Assembly (NCBI RefSeq): GCF_014349155.1
Contig: NZ_JACSIT010000104.1
Span: forward strand, 1-64,000
Length of the DNA stretch: 64,000 nucleotides
DNA from: Neolewinella lacunae
GTDB lineage: Bacteria; Bacteroidota; Bacteroidia; Chitinophagales; Saprospiraceae
Direction of reading: 5' to 3'
Below are positions 60,573-64,000 of this stretch, one piece after another. Made by a program: the position numbers and the translations under genes. The notes under the pieces are model-generated. The model saw only the letters and a program-made list of their open reading frames with translations, was not told the DNA's origin and ran no database searches. Every line of letters begins with the position of its first letter. The stretch's first letter is position 1.

Positions 60573-61640
60573 TTGGTCCAATCCATCCTGGCTAAAGCAC
60601 TGCTTTCTCCCATCTCGCTGCTTTACGGCCTGGGAGTGAGCTTTCGTAACTGGACGTACCGCCGTGGCCTCCAGAAGAGCATTTCCTTTTCCGTGCCCGT
60701 CATCAGTGTCGGGAACCTCAGCGTGGGGGGGGCGGGCAAGACGCCCCACATCGAGTACCTCATCCGGGGGCTGGATCCTTACCTCAACATCGCGACGCTG
60801 AGCCGGGGCTACCGGCGCAAGACCCGGGGGTTCCTTCGGGTGCGGCCGGGCATGAACGCCGAAGAAGTGGGGGATGAGCCCTTGCAGTACGCGCGGAAAT
60901 TCCCCGAAGTGGTCGTGACCGTAGCCGAGGAGCGGGCCTTCGCGATCCCGGAAATCATGGGCCAGCGGCCGGATACCCAGTTGATCTTGCTCGATGATGC
61001 CTTCCAGCACCGTTCCGTAAAACCGGGCCTCAACATCCTGCTGACCGAATTTTCCAAGCCCTTCACCCGCGATTTTCTGCTGCCCAGCGGCCGCCTGCGG
61101 GAGTGGCGTTCGGGCTACGAGCGGGCCGACATCATCATCGTATCCAAGTGTCCGCCGACGCTCGACCGGGCCACGGCCGATGCCCTGCGCGACGAGATCG
61201 CCCCACTGCCCCACCAGCGGGTCTTTTTTTCTTACTACGACTACGCCGCACCCTACTACCTGCTCGATCACCGCTACCGCCTCAAGATGGATGGCAACGT
61301 CAATATGCTGCTCATTTCGGCCATTGCCGGGACGGATTACCTGCTCCAACACCTGCGGGGGCAGAGCCCCCTGGTGCAGAGCCTGGAGTTTGAAGACCAT
61401 CACTATTTTGACCGTGGCGACCTCGGTACGCTCTTGCTCCGTTTCCGCGAACTGCCCGGGGAGCACAAGGCCATCATCACCACCGAAAAAGACGCGATGC
61501 GACTGGAGTTGCACAAGGCGTTCATCGCCCAGGAACGGCTGCCGGTTTTCGTGCTACCGCTGGCGGTGCGTTTTCACTTCGGCGAGGGGCCGGAATTTGA
61601 CGTGCTCGTGCGGGACTTTCTCCTCGAATTCAAGGCTTAG
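60573..61640 (+). CDS. lpxK: Tetraacyldisaccharide 4'-kinase
   Basis: A 355-residue inner-membrane-associated kinase adding the 4'-phosphate in lipid A synthesis. The P-loop GGAGKTP (residues 52-58) follows the family N-terminus ILAKALLSPISLLYGLGVSFRNWTY and VPVISVGNLSVGG. Later blocks ILLDDAFQHRSVKP and LLPSGRLREW are typical. No ATG is available near the N-terminus; TTG at 60573 gives the right length. The gene shows this is a lipid-A-making Gram-negative. Followed by a dispersed-element copy. Confidence 0.95.
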   Translation: MVQSILAKALLSPISLLYGLGVSFRNWTYRRGLQKSISFSVPVISVGNLSVGGAGKTPHIEYLIRGLDPYLNIATLSRGYRRKTRGFLRVRPGMNAEEVGDEPLQYARKFPEVVVTVAEERAFAIPEIMGQRPDTQLILLDDAFQHRSVKPGLNILLTEFSKPFTRDFLLPSGRLREWRSGYERADIIIVSKCPPTLDRATADALRDEIAPLPHQRVFFSYYDYAAPYYLLDHRYRLKMDGNVNMLLISAIAGTDYLLQHLRGQSPLVQSLEFEDHHYFDRGDLGTLLLRFRELPGEHKAIITTEKDAMRLELHKAFIAQERLPVFVLPLAVRFHFGEGPEFDVLVRDFLLEFKA

Positions 61641-61667
61641 GCTTCCGCTTTTTTCGGGGAATTTATG

Positions 61668-61700
61668 GGGCGCGGCCGCAGGTGCCGGGGGAAGTTGAAC
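61668..61700 (+). repeat. Dispersed GC-rich element, copy 19
   Basis: Exact core at 61668-61685, then GGGGGAAGTTGAACG as a partial tail; 48 bases before the acyltransferase ATG. Confidence 0.8.
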
Positions 61701-61732
61701 GGCAAAGCGGGCGGACACCGTACCTTGCGGCC

Positions 61733-63013
61733 ATGTCTGGACTCGTCTACCGCCTATTCCATTTCCTGAGCCGCTGGATGCTGCGTCTGTTTTACCCCGG
61801 TATGGAGGTTGAAAACGTGCACTACGCCAACCACCCCGGGCCAACCTTGCTGTGTGGGAACCATCCCAATACGCTGATCGATCCCCTCATCGTAGGCATC
61901 CATCTTAAGCCCCAGATCTACTTCCTGGCCAATGCTGCCATGTGGCTTAATCCCGTGATGGCTTTCCTGATTGACCCTTTCTGCATTCCCGTGGCCCGGC
62001 CCAAAGACAAGCAGGTGGGGGCTACGCAGGGGGACAAAGACGAGGTCTTCGACCGCACCTTCGCCGGCCTGGAAACGGGAAAGGTAATGTACATCGCTCC
62101 GGAAGGCATGAGCGAACTGGAGCGCAAACTCCGGCGCCTCAAGGGTGGGGCCGCCAGCATGGCCCTCGAAGCCGAGCGCCGCAATGACTGGCAGCTGGGC
62201 CTCTCCCTCCAGCCCGTCGGGGCCAACTACGAAAGCCCCACCACCTGCTTCAGCCGCGTGTTCATCCGCTACGGCGAACCGGTGGACGTACTGCAATTCC
62301 GCGAGCAGTACGAGGCCAGCCCCGTCCGGGCCATCCGCTCCCTCACCAACCTCCTGGCCGAGCGGATGGAGGCACTGCTGATCCAGACCAAAGACAAGGC
62401 CGAGGAGCGTCTCCTCCGGCCCATCGAACGTGCCGTGCAAAACGACCATCCTTTGTCGGTAGGCCCCCACCACTACCGTACGCAACGGATCCTGGCGGCC
62501 TTGCGCGCGCTGCCCGAAGCGGAACGGGAAGCCCTGCGCACCACCGCCACCGCCTACGAAGAAGGCCTGCGGAAGACCGGGCAGATGGACATCGAGTTCA
62601 GCCAGCACCCCGAGCGCAAACTCAAAGCGGGTACGCTATTGGCACTGCCCTTTTTTCTTTACGGACTGCTCAACCACCTCCCCTGGCTGCTGGCCATCAA
62701 CGGCATCTGGAAAGCCCTCGGCATCGACCGGGGCTACAAGGCGACGGTGCAGACCCTCGGCAGTTGGATCATCCTGCCGTTGCTCTACCTGCTGCAAACC
62801 TTGCTGTTCAATTGGCTCTACCCCGCTGGCTGGGGCTGGTTGTACCTGCTGAGTTTGCCTGTTTCCGGCCTCTTTGCCCTGAAGTACTGGCTGAACTACC
62901 GTGCCTTCTGGGCGGGGCGCTTCACTGGCAGTAAGAGCGACGATGCCCAACTGAAAGCCCTCCGCGCAACGATGCTGGCCCAGCTGGGGACGATGGATGC
63001 GGTTGTCGAGTAA
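61733..63013 (+). CDS. 1-acyl-glycerol-3-phosphate acyltransferase family protein
   Basis: A 426-residue membrane protein. The PlsC-type domain has the catalytic GNHPNTLID (HX4D) and the glycine motif IAPEGMSELERKLRRLKGGAASMA, a block shared with glycerophospholipid and ornithine-lipid acyltransferases. The C-terminal third adds two or more transmembrane helices (LALPFFLYGLLNHLPWLLAI, WIILPLLYLLQTLLFNWLY), a longer form than PlsC itself. Adjacent lpxK suggests an envelope-lipid role. Acyl donor and acceptor are unknown. Confidence 0.87.
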   Translation: MSGLVYRLFHFLSRWMLRLFYPGMEVENVHYANHPGPTLLCGNHPNTLIDPLIVGIHLKPQIYFLANAAMWLNPVMAFLIDPFCIPVARPKDKQVGATQGDKDEVFDRTFAGLETGKVMYIAPEGMSELERKLRRLKGGAASMALEAERRNDWQLGLSLQPVGANYESPTTCFSRVFIRYGEPVDVLQFREQYEASPVRAIRSLTNLLAERMEALLIQTKDKAEERLLRPIERAVQNDHPLSVGPHHYRTQRILAALRALPEAEREALRTTATAYEEGLRKTGQMDIEFSQHPERKLKAGTLLALPFFLYGLLNHLPWLLAINGIWKALGIDRGYKATVQTLGSWIILPLLYLLQTLLFNWLYPAGWGWLYLLSLPVSGLFALKYWLNYRAFWAGRFTGSKSDDAQLKALRATMLAQLGTMDAVVE

Positions 63014-63033
63014 GCTTTTTGGCTGGAAAATCG

Positions 63034-63129
63034 TGGATCTGCATAGGTTTTTATGCAGATCCAGGTTTGAAACGTGGATCTGCATAACTTTTCATGTAAA
63101 TCCATAAGTGCACCGTGGATTTGGATCCA
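63034..63129. repeat. Tandem TGGATCTGCATA hairpins
   Basis: First unit: perfect 12-bp stem TGGATCTGCATA (63034-63045) / TATGCAGATCCA (63052-63063) with loop GGTTTT. Second unit at 63075-63104 has an identical left arm and a degraded right arm. A shorter third unit TGGATTTGGATCCA lies at 63116-63129. It follows the acyltransferase gene; a decaying small repeat rather than a terminator, since no T-run follows. Confidence 0.75.
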
Positions 63130-63222
63130 TAATCCTCCTACGCTTAGCAAATGCCTGAAAACCGAATCGACCGCTATTGGGCTAGTGGCCTGCCCCCAAA
63201 AGTTCAGCGTACCTTCGCGCCA

Positions 63223-64000
63223 ATGATCACTTCCCAACCCCTTACCTATACCGAAATCCTGGCCCAGCTGGTGGCCTTTCCCGTCCACGGCGGCGAAGGA
63301 AACCTCTCGATCGCCAACTGGATCAAGGATTATCTGACGGGCTACGGCGTAGCTTACCACACGGTACCCGACGAAACGGGAACGAAAGAAGCCATCCACT
63401 GCCGCATCGGTCCGGCCACGGACGGCGGGATCATTCTGAGTGGGCACATGGACGTGGTACCTACGGTGGGCCAGCCGTGGGAGACGGACCCCTACACCCT
63501 GACGGAGAAAGACGGCCGACTCTACGCCCGGGGCAGTTGCGACATGAAGGGCTTCCTCGCCTGCTGTTTAGCAAGCGTTCCCTTGCTCCTGCGTTCGCGC
63601 CTGAAAAAGCCCGTCTATTTTGCCTTCAGCTTCGACGAAGAGATTGGCTGCATGGCTGGCGACCTGCTGGCCGGAGCCATTCGCGACACCTATTCCGAAA
63701 AACCCGCCGGGGCCATCATCGGCGAGCCCAGCATGATGATGCCCATGGTGGGGCAGAAGGGCATCATGGTGTACACCACCATCGTGCGGGGCAGCCAGGG
63801 CCACAGCAGCCGCATCAAGCAGGAGGTGGACGCCATCCACGAAGCAGCCCGCCTGGTGATTTGGCTGGAAGATAAAATGGACAGCCTCATTGCCGCTGGC
63901 CGCATCGACCCGCGTTTTCACCCCGCCCATACGAGCTTGCACGTGGGCACCATCCAGGGTGGCTCGGCCTTCAACATCATCGCCAACGAGTGTCGCTTCG
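63223..64000 (+). CDS. argE: M20 deacylase, probable acetylornithine deacetylase (partial)
   Basis: A 259-residue partial frame running off the window's right edge. Start MITSQPLTYTEILAQLVAFP. Zinc-binding and catalytic blocks are GHMDVVP, ARGSCDMKGF, DEEIGCMAG and GEPS. Match is to the ArgE/DapE branch of M20; MKGF after the second Asp is common in ArgE. The frame has no stop before 64000, so the C-terminal domain is outside the window. Function in arginine synthesis is inferred. Confidence 0.82.
   Translation, partial: MITSQPLTYTEILAQLVAFPVHGGEGNLSIANWIKDYLTGYGVAYHTVPDETGTKEAIHCRIGPATDGGIILSGHMDVVPTVGQPWETDPYTLTEKDGRLYARGSCDMKGFLACCLASVPLLLRSRLKKPVYFAFSFDEEIGCMAGDLLAGAIRDTYSEKPAGAIIGEPSMMMPMVGQKGIMVYTTIVRGSQGHSSRIKQEVDAIHEAARLVIWLEDKMDSLIAAGRIDPRFHPAHTSLHVGTIQGGSAFNIIANECRF

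Noticed and set aside
4572-61700. Dispersed element as a CRISPR or transcription terminator
   Set aside because: Copies are kilobases apart, occur in both orientations relative to genes, lack a T-run and sit inside coding regions.

Overview
The window looks like part of a chromosome from a high-GC member of the Bacteroidota, most likely Saprospiria (Lewinella or a relative). Four lines of evidence support this. Three secreted proteins end in type IX secretion (T9SS) type A sorting domains. Clean copies of the Bacteroidota -7 promoter box TAnnTTTG precede several genes. Shine-Dalgarno sequences are largely absent, and there are many lipoproteins. No rRNA, tRNA, prophage, insertion sequence or CRISPR array was recognised.

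Layout. 0.6-8.2 kb: deoC, a SPOR protein, rodA, a small kinase-like P-loop protein, a serine hydrolase and aconitase. 8.4-14 kb is an accessory stretch: a secreted protein and outer-membrane protein pair, a DUF4143 ATPase with palindromic operator-like repeats, a metallo-beta-lactamase-fold lipoprotein, and a three-gene toxin / HTH antitoxin / SecB-like chaperone operon. 14-18.6 kb (minus strand): MoxR ATPase, polyphosphate glucokinase and two unrelated sulfotransferases. 19-32 kb: secreted T9SS proteins, an rRNA methyltransferase plus VWA pair, a GH140-type glycosidase, a dipeptidase and small membrane proteins. 32-41 kb: a YdeI-like protein, a vanadium-haloperoxidase/PAP2-like lipoprotein, an S41 peptidase, and an ABC importer whose binding protein is fused to an OmpA peptidoglycan-binding domain. 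41-47 kb: ECF sigma factor, membrane TPR/anti-sigma-like protein, subtilase and TPR-CHAT protease in one tight array. 47-54 kb: SulP transporter and the rimP-nusA-infB core operon with a terminator in its leader. 54-64 kb: beta-CASP nuclease, LysE exporter, peroxiredoxin, SMUG2-like glycosylase, CtpA-type protease, lpxK, an acyltransferase and a truncated M20 deacylase.

The most striking feature is not a gene. An 18-19 bp GC-rich sequence (GGGCGCGGCCGCAGGTGC and close variants, often followed about 10-35 bp later by GAAGGAGCAATGG) occurs about 20 times in 64 kb, in both orientations. It lies mostly between genes, but six copies lie inside coding sequences without breaking the frame, including in two signal peptides. 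It behaves like a small dispersed, possibly mobile, element. The other leading candidates for under-described biology are the sigma/TPR/subtilase/CHAT array, the toxin-antitoxin-chaperone operon and the OmpA-tethered ABC importer.
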